64,000 nt of DNA from Terriglobia bacterium (GCA_032252755.1 JAVUPY010000029.1:62001-126000), one strand, 5' to 3'; numbered from the stretch's first letter, positions 41,220 through 51,104 are shown. Numbers and translations are program-made. Notes: generated by a model from the sequence alone, not told the origin.

Positions 41220-41966
41220 TCAGGGTTTTCGCTTCGACTTCGGACGGCTTGCCGCCGGCGGTCGCTCGGCCGTTTTCGGCAGGTCTTGCGCCACCACGGT
41301 GCGCGCGCCCATATGTTCCCGGTAGGCATTCAGGATTTCTGATGCCTTCTGGAAGAGCGGCTCGTAGGCGGATTGGTCCGCCCCGGGGCAACGCGCCAGC
41401 ACAAGCGAGGACTTTCCGAACCGCTCCAGGCGAATTCGATCGGCAGGCGTTTGCGTACTAACCACCTGCGCGGGATTGGGCAGCGATTCGACCTCATCCG
41501 AAATCGTAACCTGCAAGACATCTTTCGGCTCGCGAAACCGAAATACCAATAGCTCGTCCGCCTTGTCACCGGTGAGGCTGAACGTGTACTGGGCGTTGAG
41601 ATAAGGCGAACTATCAATAAACTCTTTGCGAATCCGAACCCAGCGCGAGAGTTGCGGCGGGCCCGGCCTGGCGTCCGGACCAGCCGAAAGTGCATCCTCG
41701 GCCACCGTCGTCCGCCCACGTGCAATTTCGAAGTCGGTGCTGAAACGCGGCACGGCCGGAAGCCGCTCAAGTGCCGCCAGTATCGCGGCCTTCTCGCCCG
41801 TCCCGGGGGTGCAGACGTTGAGGTAGTTAACCTTGATCTGCGGCTGTTGCGCGGCCTGCTGCGCCGACAGAGTGCCGGCAAACCCAAGGAGCGCTACCTG
41901 CAGGAAATTGGCTGGGAGTTTCACCGGGGCAATTGTAAATGACAAGACAATGTCCCGGAAATGCAC
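41220..41966 (-). CDS. Secreted protein, unknown function
   Basis: A 248-aa protein with a probable signal peptide near the start (KLPANFLQVALLGFAGTLSA, then QQAAQQ); the true start may lie a few residues in. The domain contains two cysteines (NVCTPGTGE and LARCPGADQ) and a basic Lys/Pro-rich tail (ASRPKSKRKP). No family recognised. It lies between trxB and an ADOP permease on the same strand. Confidence 0.7.
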   Translation of the reverse strand: MHFRDIVLSFTIAPVKLPANFLQVALLGFAGTLSAQQAAQQPQIKVNYLNVCTPGTGEKAAILAALERLPAVPRFSTDFEIARGRTTVAEDALSAGPDARPGPPQLSRWVRIRKEFIDSSPYLNAQYTFSLTGDKADELLVFRFREPKDVLQVTISDEVESLPNPAQVVSTQTPADRIRLERFGKSSLVLARCPGADQSAYEPLFQKASEILNAYREHMGARTVVAQDLPKTAERPPAASRPKSKRKP

Positions 41967-41976
41967 TTTGATTCAG

Positions 41977-44625
41977 TTATTCCGTGCGCAGTGCATCCAT
42001 CGGGTTAAGCGAGGCCGCCCTCCGAGCCGGGAGATAGCTCGCCAGGATGACCGCGACCGCCAGCACCAGCACGACAACGCTCAATGTACCCAAGTCCCAC
42101 GCATGAACCTGGAACAGGAGCTTCCGAAGCAGGGTTGCGGCAACAATAGAGGAGACGATACCGAGAATGATTCCCATGGCCGCAAGTCGCCCTGCCTCCT
42201 TAAGGATGAGTTGATACACGGAGCTGCGCTGCGCGCCGAGCGCCATTCGCACTCCAATTTCGCGTGTCCTGCGACCGACGGAATAGGCGATGACACCGTA
42301 CAGTCCGATAATCCCGAGCAGGAGTGCCAACGCTGCGAAACCGCCAATGAGGTATGCTGCGGAGCGATGCAGATATGCAGTCGGCGAATCGTTGATGCGC
42401 TGCATCATCGTGGTTTCATCCAACGTGCCAACTCCCGGGTCGATCTGGCGAATTGTAGACACGATCGATGGCAAGAGAGACGCTTCCGACTGCGAACTCC
42501 GCACTATCACGCTCAGATAATTCTCTGGACTTTGATCGAAGGGAAGGTATTCGGCCGGCATGATCTCGCCATCGAGCGACGCCTCCCGGATATCGGCGAC
42601 GACCCCGACAATCTCCCGAAGAGACTTTGGCGTCAGCGTCGTATCTCCGATCTTCTTGCCGATCGGATCTTGCCCAGGCAGGAACTTGCGGACAAACGCC
42701 TCGTTTACGATAACTACGTTTGGGTGTGAGGCATCGTCGGTTTCGGTGAACTCCCGCCCGCGCAGGAGGGGAGCCTTGATCGTCCTGAAATATCCTGCGC
42801 TGACTTCCCTCTCGTTGGTCTCATGATGTTCGCCGTTATAGGGCATGCCGACAATCCGGATCCAACTGGTGTTTCCGTTACCGCTGACTGGAAGCCTGCT
42901 GCCAATCGCGACGGAAAGAACACCGGGCAAACGCTGAACACGCCTCTCAATCTCATGCGCAAATGCGACTTGCTGCTCATTCTTTCCATACTTTTCGTCA
43001 GACGCACTAACGGTTAGCGTCGCCAGGTGTTGCGGCTCGAATTCAAGATCTACGTTCAACAGGTTATAAAGGCTCCGGGTCAGCAATCCAGCCCCAACCA
43101 GGAGCACCATCGCGAGCGCCAGTTCCACGACAACGAGGTTGGAGCCGAAACGTTTCCACATCGTGTTCGAGGCGGCACGACTTCCCTCGTTTAGATCAGC
43201 TCTCATCTCCGTGACGGAGAGGCGCATCGCGGGCGCAATCGAAAACATCAGCCACGAAAGCAGGGCAACTCCGACCGCGTACAGCAGCACATGCACAGTC
43301 ATCCCAACGTCCCGCAAGTAAGGCATGCTGAACAGGATGTCCTCGGAGAGCATTCCGATCAGGACGCGCATCGCCAGATACGCAGCAGCCAGTCCGGCGG
43401 CCAGGGAAACAGCCACGAGAACAAATGCTTCGGTGATGAACTGTCGAATCAGGCGCGAAACAGAAGCACCCAGCGCGCCGCGGACCGCGACTTCGCGACG
43501 GCGGGCTTCGAACCGCACCAGCAGGAGACTCACGACGTTCACTCCGGCAATCAATTGCAGCAGGCCGGAGCCGGCGAGCAGGACCAGCAGAATCGGCCTG
43601 ACATCGCCGACGATGAGTTCGTAGAGTGGTTGTACTACGGCGCCCTGATCCCGGTTCGAGTCTGGATACTGCAACTCGAGTTGGCGGGCGATGGCCTTCA
43701 TGTTCGCCCGAGCGGCCGCCACGCTGATCCCTTCCCTGAGCCGCGCAATGCCATAGAGGTTATGGCAGCTTCGTCGAGTCTCGCACAAGCCGCCGGGACG
43801 GAGTGGAACCCAGAATTCTGCATCCCCGCGAGGCGGAAAATAGAAGTTGCGCGGAAGCACGCCAACAATAGTCGTCGCTGTATCGCTCAGCACGACAGTC
43901 TTCCCAATGACGTCGGCTCGGCCACCGAATCTTCGCTGCCAGGCACCATAGCTCAGGATGACGGTGTTGGGGGCGTCAGGCTTGTCCTCTCCGGCATAGA
44001 AATCTCGGCCAAGAACCGGCTTCACGCCCAGGGTTCGGAAGAAGCCATCGGTGACTCGCGCTCCGGAGACCAGGTCAACCGCGTTACCGGCCTTCATCAT
44101 GAATCCGCGGCCGGTGTAAATGTCCATCGAGCTGAAGACGTGATTCAGTCTCTTCCAGTCGAGATAATCAAGATAAGAGAGGTTTGCCCGAGGGAAGACG
44201 GATGCGCTCTCGGTGACATCGACCAGCCGGTTGGGGTCGCGATACGGTAGCGGTTTCAGCAGCGTTGCATCGACGAAGCTGAAAATCGCGATGCTCGCCC
44301 CCATTCCGAGCGAGAGCATCAGGATCGCGGTGATCGTGAAACCCGGGTACCGCGTCAGTTGGCGGACGGCGAAACGAATGTCTTGCAGAAACTTCTCGAT
44401 GGATGGAATGGTCCCGCGCTCGCGATAAGCCTGGGTGGTCTGTTCTGTGCCGCCGAGCTTGAGCATGGCGTCGCGACGAGCTTCTTCCGGAGTCATCCCA
44501 GCCCTCAGATTGTCATCGATGTGCATCTGCAGATGAGATTGGAGCTCTTCATTGAATTCACACTGACGACTCCGGCTTGGAAAAAGGCCGAAGAAGCGGA
44601 CGAGAAATACTCGGAGCTTTTTCAT
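41977..44625 (-). CDS. ADOP-type ABC permease (MacB/FtsX family) with N-terminal extension
   Basis: An 882-aa permease from ATG 44625, which overlaps the PadR stop by 4 bp. The N-terminal about 85 residues (FNEELQSHLQMHIDDNLRAG, MTPEEARRDAMLKLGG) are the soluble extension typical of acidobacterial ADOPs. Then come MacB_PCD and FtsX modules, duplicated: RQLTRYPGFTITAILMLSLG with GMGASIAIFSFVDATLLKPL; central three-TM block; DP-x-x-P...RTREIGVRMALGAQRSSVYQ and final ARRAASLNPMDALRTE. No ATPase subunit is adjacent. Probably exports or transduces a signal across the inner membrane. Confidence 0.92.
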   Translation of the reverse strand: MKKLRVFLVRFFGLFPSRSRQCEFNEELQSHLQMHIDDNLRAGMTPEEARRDAMLKLGGTEQTTQAYRERGTIPSIEKFLQDIRFAVRQLTRYPGFTITAILMLSLGMGASIAIFSFVDATLLKPLPYRDPNRLVDVTESASVFPRANLSYLDYLDWKRLNHVFSSMDIYTGRGFMMKAGNAVDLVSGARVTDGFFRTLGVKPVLGRDFYAGEDKPDAPNTVILSYGAWQRRFGGRADVIGKTVVLSDTATTIVGVLPRNFYFPPRGDAEFWVPLRPGGLCETRRSCHNLYGIARLREGISVAAARANMKAIARQLELQYPDSNRDQGAVVQPLYELIVGDVRPILLVLLAGSGLLQLIAGVNVVSLLLVRFEARRREVAVRGALGASVSRLIRQFITEAFVLVAVSLAAGLAAAYLAMRVLIGMLSEDILFSMPYLRDVGMTVHVLLYAVGVALLSWLMFSIAPAMRLSVTEMRADLNEGSRAASNTMWKRFGSNLVVVELALAMVLLVGAGLLTRSLYNLLNVDLEFEPQHLATLTVSASDEKYGKNEQQVAFAHEIERRVQRLPGVLSVAIGSRLPVSGNGNTSWIRIVGMPYNGEHHETNEREVSAGYFRTIKAPLLRGREFTETDDASHPNVVIVNEAFVRKFLPGQDPIGKKIGDTTLTPKSLREIVGVVADIREASLDGEIMPAEYLPFDQSPENYLSVIVRSSQSEASLLPSIVSTIRQIDPGVGTLDETTMMQRINDSPTAYLHRSAAYLIGGFAALALLLGIIGLYGVIAYSVGRRTREIGVRMALGAQRSSVYQLILKEAGRLAAMGIILGIVSSIVAATLLRKLLFQVHAWDLGTLSVVVLVLAVAVILASYLPARRAASLNPMDALRTE

Positions 44626-45023
44626 GGCAAATCCTCCCCGGTCGCGAGGAATCGCGCGAGGATTGCCGTCGCCTGCTCCCATTCACGAGTTTCCTTTCGA
44701 AGCTGCGCGCGGCCAGAACGTGTGAGCCGATAGAACTTCGCCTTGCGATTGTTCTCGGAGACGCCCCACTCCGAAGTTATGGAACCCTCCTGCTCGAGCC
44801 GCAGTAACGCGGGATAGAGAGTGCCGTAGTTCAGCGAGAGAAGATCCCCGCTGGTCTGCTCGATGCGGCGGGCGATGCCGTACCCGTGCAGCGGCCCCAT
44901 CGTTTCCAGCGTCTTCAGCACCATTAGTGCGAGTGTTCCTTGCCAAACGTCGGTCTTGTCTCCCACTATCGCTCCTATTGCTTTCCCATAGTTGTCATAT
45001 TGGATAGCCATAGATACTGGCAT
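44622..45023 (-). CDS. PadR-family transcriptional regulator
   Basis: A 133-aa regulator. Core motif TDVWQGTLALMVLKTLETMG, then GPLHGYGIARRIEQTSGDLL and LNYGTLYPALLRLEQEGSIT, the PadR winged helix. ATG 45023 or 45011 could start it. Its stop overlaps the ADOP start, so it is coupled to that permease, an arrangement characteristic of Acidobacteriota. It probably represses its own operon. Confidence 0.93.
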   Translation of the reverse strand: MPVSMAIQYDNYGKAIGAIVGDKTDVWQGTLALMVLKTLETMGPLHGYGIARRIEQTSGDLLSLNYGTLYPALLRLEQEGSITSEWGVSENNRKAKFYRLTRSGRAQLRKETREWEQATAILARFLATGEDLP

Positions 45024-45122
45024 AGCTTGGACGGAGAAAGCAAGTTGGGGTTAGGAGAATAACAGGGCTCAAACAAACTCGCATGTGCTCGCCACCGCGC
45101 GAGCACACGGCACAACGAAGTT

Positions 45123-47618
45123 CTAGTCCTCGCGCAGTGCCTGTATCGGTTCCACGGTGGCTGCCCGGCGCGCCGGGATCAGCGACGCCATTGTCCCGAT
45201 CAGCAGGGCGATGAAGACAACGGCTCCGTAAGTCAGCAAGTCGAGCGGCCGCACATTGTAGAGGAATCCGGTGATCAAGCGTCCTGCCAGTGCGGCAAGC
45301 ACCAGGCCAGCAACGAGACCACCGGCCAGTAGAACGGAGCCCTGCTTGAGAACTAGATAGGCCATGCTTTCGCGCGTGGCGCCGAGAGCCATGCGAATGC
45401 CGATCTCGCGGCGTCGATAGCTGACCAACTGCGCCAGCACGCCGTAGAGTCCCGCGACGACCATAACGACCGCGAGTCCCGCAAATGCGGCGATCAGGTA
45501 AAGACCTAGGCGCTCCGAGAAGATGTGGCTGCTCACGATCTCGCGCATGGCCTTGAAATTATCCAGCGCGTAGTTGGGCGCAACGTCGTGGAAGATGGAA
45601 CGCATTTCGGGGGCGACGGGAACATCCCCACGGGTCTTTACGACAAACGTGATGATGGTCTTGAGCAATGCCGGGTAGAAGAGCGACGTCGTCGGAACCT
45701 GCTGGTAAGGCACAAACAGCATTGGGTGCGCCTGTTGCCCAACTTTGTCGTCGGTCTGATCGGCGATCACGCCGATGATCGTGTAGGGGCGCAACATCCC
45801 CGTATCCTTGCCGCCCAGATCGATCTGGTGCTGCAGCGGATCTTCATTGGGAAAGAATTGCTTCGCCAAAGTTTCATTTATGACGATCACGTAGGGCGCG
45901 GCTGCATTGTCGTCATCGGTGATCATGCGGCCGCGTACAACTGCGGTGCCCAGTGTCTTGCCGTAGTCGCCGCTCACGGCAGTGATCCGCGCATCGAGCT
46001 CATGGCCGGGATCCTTGGGCCGTCCGAGAACCTCGAAGCTCGTGCCCAGTTGTACGCCAGAAAGCGGCGGTGCCGTTGCAAGCGCGGCGTCTTCTACTCC
46101 GGGCGAGTGGCGAATGCGGTTGAGCACGGGCGCGTAGGCGGTGACGCCGACAGAGGTGGGTGCGTTCGCGATGTCCGGTGAAACCAGGAGGTTGGAGAAA
46201 CCAGCGGCGTCGGCAGGCATCGCCGTGAACGTCGTGATTCGGGAGACGTCGAAGCCAAGGCGCGTGTGCTCAAGGTTCCACAACGTATGGAACAGTAGTC
46301 CGGTTCCGCACAGCAGCACAGTCGCGAGTGCAACTTCTGCGATGACGAGCGCGCGGGTGAGGCGTCCGCTGGCGGAACGCGAACCGACTCCGCGCGAACC
46401 AGCCTGGAGCGCCGGTTGCGGATCGGTTCGGCCGGCGAGAAATGCTGGGGCGATCGAGGAAACGACGGTTGTGAAGGTAGCGATGGCAGCCAGCAGCAAT
46501 ACAACGTTCCAGTGAACCGCGATGTAACTCGCGCTGGGAATCGTGTCAGGCGGTAGTTTGGAAACTCCAATCAGGATTATCTGCACCAGAGCAAAGCCGA
46601 AACCGCAGCCGAGCAGGCTGAGCACTGCGCCTTCCGTGAGCATCTGGCGGACAAGACGTGCGCGACCGGCGCCGAGAGCGGCGCGTACGGCAAATTCATG
46701 GCGACGCGCGATACAACGTGCGATCAGCAGGTTCGCGACATTGGCGCACGCGATGAGCAATAACAGCGCAAGCGCTCCCAGCAGCCCATAAAAGACGGGG
46801 CGAACCGGCCCGGTCAGCATCTCCTGGTAGGAACCAGTGACGAACCGCAAGCCCCTCTCATTCTTGGGATCGACGCGAGCGATGTAATTTGAGACCTGGC
46901 TCAGGTCGGCGCGCGCCTGCTCGATCGACACACCGGGTCGAAGTTGTCCGATGATGCTGAAGAAGTGATACCCGCGATCGTTCAGCATCTCTCCCGTGGG
47001 CTGAATCGGCAGCCAGACACCGTCGGTGATGTCGTGGCCCATTTCCTCGGGAAAGCGGAACGACTCGGGCATCACGCCGACGATCGTGCGCGGGATGCCG
47101 CCGACGCGAACAGCTTTGCCGAGGACGTTCGGGTCGGAGTGAAAACTCGACCGCCAAAGTCCTTCGGAAATAATGACGGATTGCTCGCCGTTGGGCTGCC
47201 CTTCGGCTTCGGTAAACGTGCGTCCCAGTAGCGGCTGCGCGCCAAGCATCGGGAACGTGTTGGGCGTGACATGCGGAGCGACAACGCTAATGGAGCGGTC
47301 TTTCGTTTCAACGACACTGACGTCGCTGGAATAACCCGCGACGGCAGCGAAGACGTGCGACTGATCGCAGATGTCGCGATAGTTCAGCCAGGACGTTGTT
47401 CCCTGTCCGGTCTGCAGTTTAGTACCCGCCTCAATCGCTACGAGGCGATTGGAATGCAGGTATGGCAGCGGTCGCAGCAGGACGGCGTTGACGATCGTAA
47501 ATAGCGCGGTGTTCGCGCCAATGCCCAGCGCTAACGTGACAATCGCCAGCGTTGCAAAACCTTTGGCTTTCCACAGCTGCCGGAACGAGGAACGCAGATC
47601 CTGGACGAGAGTCCCCAT
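45123..47618 (-). CDS. ADOP-type ABC permease (MacB/FtsX family), short N-terminus
   Basis: An 831-aa permease with no PadR-linked N-terminal extension. It starts with the amphipathic MGTLVQDLRSSFRQLWKAKG, then FATLAIVTLALGIGANTALF. MacB periplasmic domain, first FtsX block (LLLIACANVANLLIARCIAR, RRHEFAVRAALGAGRARLVR), second periplasmic domain and second FtsX block (SYRRREIGIRMALGATRESM, ARRAATVEPIQALRED). It resembles the 41977 protein at both FtsX ends, but is clearly a separate lineage. The PadR gene follows downstream, across 99 bp. Confidence 0.92.
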   Translation of the reverse strand: MGTLVQDLRSSFRQLWKAKGFATLAIVTLALGIGANTALFTIVNAVLLRPLPYLHSNRLVAIEAGTKLQTGQGTTSWLNYRDICDQSHVFAAVAGYSSDVSVVETKDRSISVVAPHVTPNTFPMLGAQPLLGRTFTEAEGQPNGEQSVIISEGLWRSSFHSDPNVLGKAVRVGGIPRTIVGVMPESFRFPEEMGHDITDGVWLPIQPTGEMLNDRGYHFFSIIGQLRPGVSIEQARADLSQVSNYIARVDPKNERGLRFVTGSYQEMLTGPVRPVFYGLLGALALLLLIACANVANLLIARCIARRHEFAVRAALGAGRARLVRQMLTEGAVLSLLGCGFGFALVQIILIGVSKLPPDTIPSASYIAVHWNVVLLLAAIATFTTVVSSIAPAFLAGRTDPQPALQAGSRGVGSRSASGRLTRALVIAEVALATVLLCGTGLLFHTLWNLEHTRLGFDVSRITTFTAMPADAAGFSNLLVSPDIANAPTSVGVTAYAPVLNRIRHSPGVEDAALATAPPLSGVQLGTSFEVLGRPKDPGHELDARITAVSGDYGKTLGTAVVRGRMITDDDNAAAPYVIVINETLAKQFFPNEDPLQHQIDLGGKDTGMLRPYTIIGVIADQTDDKVGQQAHPMLFVPYQQVPTTSLFYPALLKTIITFVVKTRGDVPVAPEMRSIFHDVAPNYALDNFKAMREIVSSHIFSERLGLYLIAAFAGLAVVMVVAGLYGVLAQLVSYRRREIGIRMALGATRESMAYLVLKQGSVLLAGGLVAGLVLAALAGRLITGFLYNVRPLDLLTYGAVVFIALLIGTMASLIPARRAATVEPIQALRED

Positions 47619-47770
47619 GCAAGTCTCCGAAACCCTTCGCTTAGAGCACGTTCGGAGCCAAAGTCCGCGTGCTTAAGCCCTTGAAGAATGGCGGTACTGA
47701 AGTTCAGAAGTGAAGATCGTGTCCGATATTGACGCAACTTGTCCGAAAACGAACAGTGAAACTTCGGCCA

Positions 47771-48895
47771 TTACTCCCGGGTCACAGCCTTCACGAGATT
47801 GCGAGGTCTGTCCACGTCAACACCGCGCAGTCGCGCGACGTGATAAGCAAACAACTGCAGCGGAACAATTTCGACGAGCGGAAGCAGCAGTTCCGGCGCG
47901 CTGGGGACTGTTATCACATCCTTCGTGAGCGCGTGTACCTCTTCGGCGGCGTCGCTGACGATCGCAATCACGCGAGCTCCGCGCTCCTTGACATCGCGCA
48001 TGTTCTGGACGGTCATGTCATAGCGCCGCGCTGAACCTGAATCATTGCCGTCGCGAGTCGCAATGAAGACGACCGGCATAGTTCCATCGATGAGAGCGTA
48101 AGGGCCGTGCTTGATCTCGCCAGTGGGATAAGCCTCGGCGTGTATGTACGAAGTTTCCTTGAGCTTCAGCGCGCCGTCGGCAGCAACTGGGAAATGAATG
48201 CTGCGGCCCAGGAACAGGAAATCCGCCGCAATCGCGTATTTTTCCGCGAGCGACTGGCAGGCGGAATCGGCCGCGAGAACCGCCTCAACCTTTTCGGGAA
48301 CGGCGCGCAACGCTGACAGCAGTTCGCGCTCCCGCTCGCGATTCATGGTGCCGCGAACCCTCCCGAGATGGATCGCCAGCAGCAGGCATGCTGCCATCTG
48401 TGCCGTGAAGGTCTTGGTCGACGCGACGGCGATTTCCTTCCCGGCGTGGGTATAGAGAACGCTCTCTGCCGCACGCGCCAGCGACGACCCTTCCACGTTG
48501 ACTATGGCAAGCGTGCGTGCACCGCACGACGCGGCTCTTCGCAACGCTGCCAGCGTGTCTGCCGTCTCACCAGATTGAGTAATGAAGATAGCGAGTTCGC
48601 CGTTCTTGCACTCCGTCGCATCGCTGTACTCGAATTCGCTGGCGTAGTCGACCGTGACGGGCAAACTCGCCAGCTTCTCAATCATTATCTTCGCCATCAA
48701 GCCGGCGTGACGGCTGGTGCCCGAAGCGAGAATGACGATGTCGCGCAACTCTCGCAACACCGACGACTCCAGGTGCAGACCTTCGAGAACAACCTCATCA
48801 TCCGGCGAAACGCGCCCGGCGATCGTCTGCCGTACAGCCGCAGGGTTCTCGAAAATCTCCTTCAACATGTGGTGCGAAAATTCGCGTGTCGACAT
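47771..48895 (-). CDS. GlmS-like SIS-domain enzyme without glutaminase (NagB-II/AgaS-like)
   Basis: A 374-aa protein with two SIS domains matching the isomerase half of glucosamine-6-phosphate synthase: MLKEIFENPAAVRQTIAGRV, ILASGTSRHAGLMAKIMIEK, FITQSGETADTLAALRRA, EIAVASTKTFTAQMAACLLL, LGRSIHFPVAADGALKLKET, SYIHAEAYPTGEIKHGPYAL and the end RGVDVDRPRNLVKAVTRE. The N-terminal glutamine amidotransferase domain is absent, as in NagB-II or GlmD deaminases. It is probably a glucosamine-6-phosphate deaminase. The neighbouring GntR/UTRA regulator, 60 bp upstream on the same strand, supports amino-sugar use. Confidence 0.85.
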   Translation of the reverse strand: MSTREFSHHMLKEIFENPAAVRQTIAGRVSPDDEVVLEGLHLESSVLRELRDIVILASGTSRHAGLMAKIMIEKLASLPVTVDYASEFEYSDATECKNGELAIFITQSGETADTLAALRRAASCGARTLAIVNVEGSSLARAAESVLYTHAGKEIAVASTKTFTAQMAACLLLAIHLGRVRGTMNRERERELLSALRAVPEKVEAVLAADSACQSLAEKYAIAADFLFLGRSIHFPVAADGALKLKETSYIHAEAYPTGEIKHGPYALIDGTMPVVFIATRDGNDSGSARRYDMTVQNMRDVKERGARVIAIVSDAAEEVHALTKDVITVPSAPELLLPLVEIVPLQLFAYHVARLRGVDVDRPRNLVKAVTRE

Positions 48896-48954
48896 TCGTT
48901 TTCATTTCCGTTCGTACCGGCGCTCAGCGCCGAAGATATAATTCCGTAGTCTCG

Positions 48955-49701
48955 CTAGCGGTAGCGACGAATCCGCAGCACGTGGCGATCTGCCCGATAG
49001 AGTCCGAGTACGCACACCGTCGGCGTTCCGCGACCCGAGAAAATCGTCTGCCGTATACGAAGCAACGGATGACCTGGATTGACGGCGAGCACGCGCGCCA
49101 GGTACGCATCGGCAACCGTCGCATCCACCTCCTCATCGGCATGCGCAATCTCAACTCCATACTCGCGTTCCAGTAGCGAGAACAACGAACCGCGCTCCAA
49201 CGCCGCTCGCGTAAGTTCGGGAAAGCTCTCTGCTGCGAGATAACAGGTTTCTATTGCGAACGGCTCTCCAGAGCCGAGGCGCAATCGCTCCAGTTTGATC
49301 AGCGGCGCGTTAAATGGCAGCGAGAGCCGCGCTGCAACTTCCGGCTCATCCGCGACGACTTTGTGGGAGAGAACCTTCGATGTCGGGTTCAAACTGCGCC
49401 CAGTGAGCTGCTCGGTAAAGCTCATCAGCTTGTTGAAATGGATTTTCGGAGGCGCAACGAAGGTTCCGGCACCACGCCGGCGCTCGACCAGGCCTTCGCG
49501 TTCCAGGCCCACGAGCGCCTGGCGAGCGGTCATCAGGCTCACGCCATGCGCTTTTGCCAGCATGCGTTCGGATGCGACCGAGTCGCCCATCTTCAAGTCG
49601 CCGTTTTCAATCCGTTGCAGGATCTCGCTCTGGATGCGGCGATAGGCCGGCGTCGTGGCGCCGCTCCGGCCAGTGCGGCTTCCAGTTGCTGCTACAGGCA
49701 T
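48955..49701 (-). CDS. GntR-family regulator with UTRA domain (HutC/NagR type)
   Basis: A 248-aa regulator from ATG 49701 (the frame is open to 49755). N-terminal winged helix: AYRRIQSEILQRIENGDLKM, GDSVASERMLAKAHGVSLMT, ARQALVGLEREGLVERRRGA. The UTRA effector domain follows from about residue 95 (KVLSHKVVADEPEVAARLSL, IKLERLRLGSGEPFAIETCY, LLRIRQTIFSGRGTPT). UTRA domains usually bind sugar phosphates or small acids. Located before the SIS-domain enzyme, it probably responds to an amino-sugar phosphate. Confidence 0.9.
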   Translation of the reverse strand: MPVAATGSRTGRSGATTPAYRRIQSEILQRIENGDLKMGDSVASERMLAKAHGVSLMTARQALVGLEREGLVERRRGAGTFVAPPKIHFNKLMSFTEQLTGRSLNPTSKVLSHKVVADEPEVAARLSLPFNAPLIKLERLRLGSGEPFAIETCYLAAESFPELTRAALERGSLFSLLEREYGVEIAHADEEVDATVADAYLARVLAVNPGHPLLRIRQTIFSGRGTPTVCVLGLYRADRHVLRIRRYR

Positions 49702-49830
49702 GATTATGTCTCGGGGTGCCGAGCCGATTGACGGCCTCAGTTGCATTGATACCACTGCTATAGAGCAATTACAAGCACTGGGATAGAGGAAATCCTCACG
49801 CCTGTGTTTTCGGGTCCTCTTTTCAGAGAC

Positions 49831-50601
49831 TTACGTTAATTCCCGAGCGAGAACACCTGCCGTTTGCGATTTGGATAGTCTTCTGTGCTTCGCGCAGAGC
49901 CAAAGCAACAATCCCAGCGCGATGAGGTAGCTTGGGCCGGCAGAAGGTGGATCGACAAACTCGAGTCCTCGGAAGTTCTTCGTCATCTCCTGGACGAACC
50001 ACACGCTTCCGGAGGATGCCAGCAAGGAAGCGATTCTCTCCTGCGCGAGGATCCCCAGCGAATGCTTCATGCGAAAAACTCCGAGGAAGAATGCGGCAAG
50101 AGCTTTTCCGACGAGCAGAGCGAGCACGAGAACTCCAGCCATGGCCGAAATCGCCGGCTGTTCTGCTTCCGCCTCGGCATCATCTGCTCCAGAGGAGCGG
50201 GCGGTGGATCTTTCGGCGGCCAGGCGCTCTGCCAGCGGTACGGTCCTATAGAGCTGCTCTTGAATGTCCGCTGGACGAACCGGATAGAACACCCGCGAGG
50301 CGTAGCAGCGGTCCAGGAGCTGTGCATCGACCGGGGCGGAGGTGACTGCCATTACGACGCTGTGCAGGTTCACGCCGGAGTTCAACGTGTCGATGAGGAT
50401 GGAACCCTTTTCGGCGGAGTCGAGATCGAGAATCAGGTAGTCGAACTCTTCCTTGCGGAGATATTCCAGGGCGAAGCTCGAGTCATAGAACATGACCCAA
50501 TCGGCAGGAAACTCGGCGAAAGCCTTTGCGCAGCGAGCAGCCAGGGAGGAATTCTCGGTGTAGACGAGAGCCTCGAATCTTGATTCTCGCTGTTCGTACA
50601 T
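49831..50601 (-). CDS. Receiver-like domain fused to C-terminal membrane segments
   Basis: A 256-aa protein from ATG 50601, with GGAG 7 nt upstream. Residues about 1-125 have receiver-like secondary structure: phospho-acceptor-like Asp in YLILDLDSAEKG and TSAPVD, but the N-terminal acidic pair is missing (ALVYTENSSLAA) and the Lys position reads YPVRPADI. After an acidic linker (GADDAEAEAEQ) there are hydrophobic segments (ISAMAGVLVLALLVGKALAA) and a final one (PSYLIALGLLLWLCA). A membrane-bound receiver-like protein is unusual. No kinase is adjacent. Confidence 0.7.
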   Translation of the reverse strand: MYEQRESRFEALVYTENSSLAARCAKAFAEFPADWVMFYDSSFALEYLRKEEFDYLILDLDSAEKGSILIDTLNSGVNLHSVVMAVTSAPVDAQLLDRCYASRVFYPVRPADIQEQLYRTVPLAERLAAERSTARSSGADDAEAEAEQPAISAMAGVLVLALLVGKALAAFFLGVFRMKHSLGILAQERIASLLASSGSVWFVQEMTKNFRGLEFVDPPSAGPSYLIALGLLLWLCAKHRRLSKSQTAGVLARELT

Positions 50602-51056
50602 CGGATGCTCCAGAACCACCTTCGTACCTGATAGCACCGCCGATGGTAACCTCCGGAGGTTCGAGCCTCAACTTCCGCTGGTACAAGCCCTTCCGGCGCA
50701 GGCAGTTCTCCAGGCCCCACCCCCCCGTTTTGCCCGGACCTGTTTTCAACGAGTTACGGAAATTCTCGCGTTAGCGCACTGAAAAGAAAGAATTTAAATC
50801 TGAAAATATCAAAATGTCGTTTGTTTTCAGGATTTTGCGTACGAAAAAGTGTGATCTTGGGGGTACCGGGTAACGGGTGCGGGCAGACGCATAACAAGCG
50901 GTCAGCAGCGAAATGACGCTCATACCAAAACGACACTCATACCGCCGCGAGGCGGCGGGTAAGAAGCCAGGATGAGAAAGAGCGTAAAAGGCAGCCGTAG
51001 AACCGGAAGATCAGCGGCAACGGGAAAAACCGCAAAACTTGCGGACTTCGACTGCT
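50602..51056. other. Intergenic region without recognised gene
   Basis: About 455 bp. An A/T-rich part near 50770-50830 may hold a promoter for the 49831 gene. Two near-identical 13-mers with CTCATACC (50917-50946) precede a small hairpin with a GCGA loop (near 50943-50957), and a hairpin CCGCA/TGCGG lies near 51030. No convincing open frame. Confidence 0.45.
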
Positions 51057-51104
51057 GAAAGCAACGGCGCCCGCCGGGGGCGCCGCTCGATGGACCTTGT
51101 CCAA
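51057..51104 (-). repeat. Repeated terminator-like cassette, copy 1
   Basis: A GC-rich inverted repeat (GGCGCCC/GGGCGCC around 51065-51084) plus the adjoining GATGGACCTTGT is about 90% identical over 48 bp to 53491-53540. On the minus strand it lies after the stop of the 51181 gene and is followed by a weak T-rich stretch, so it may act as terminator. Confidence 0.7.
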
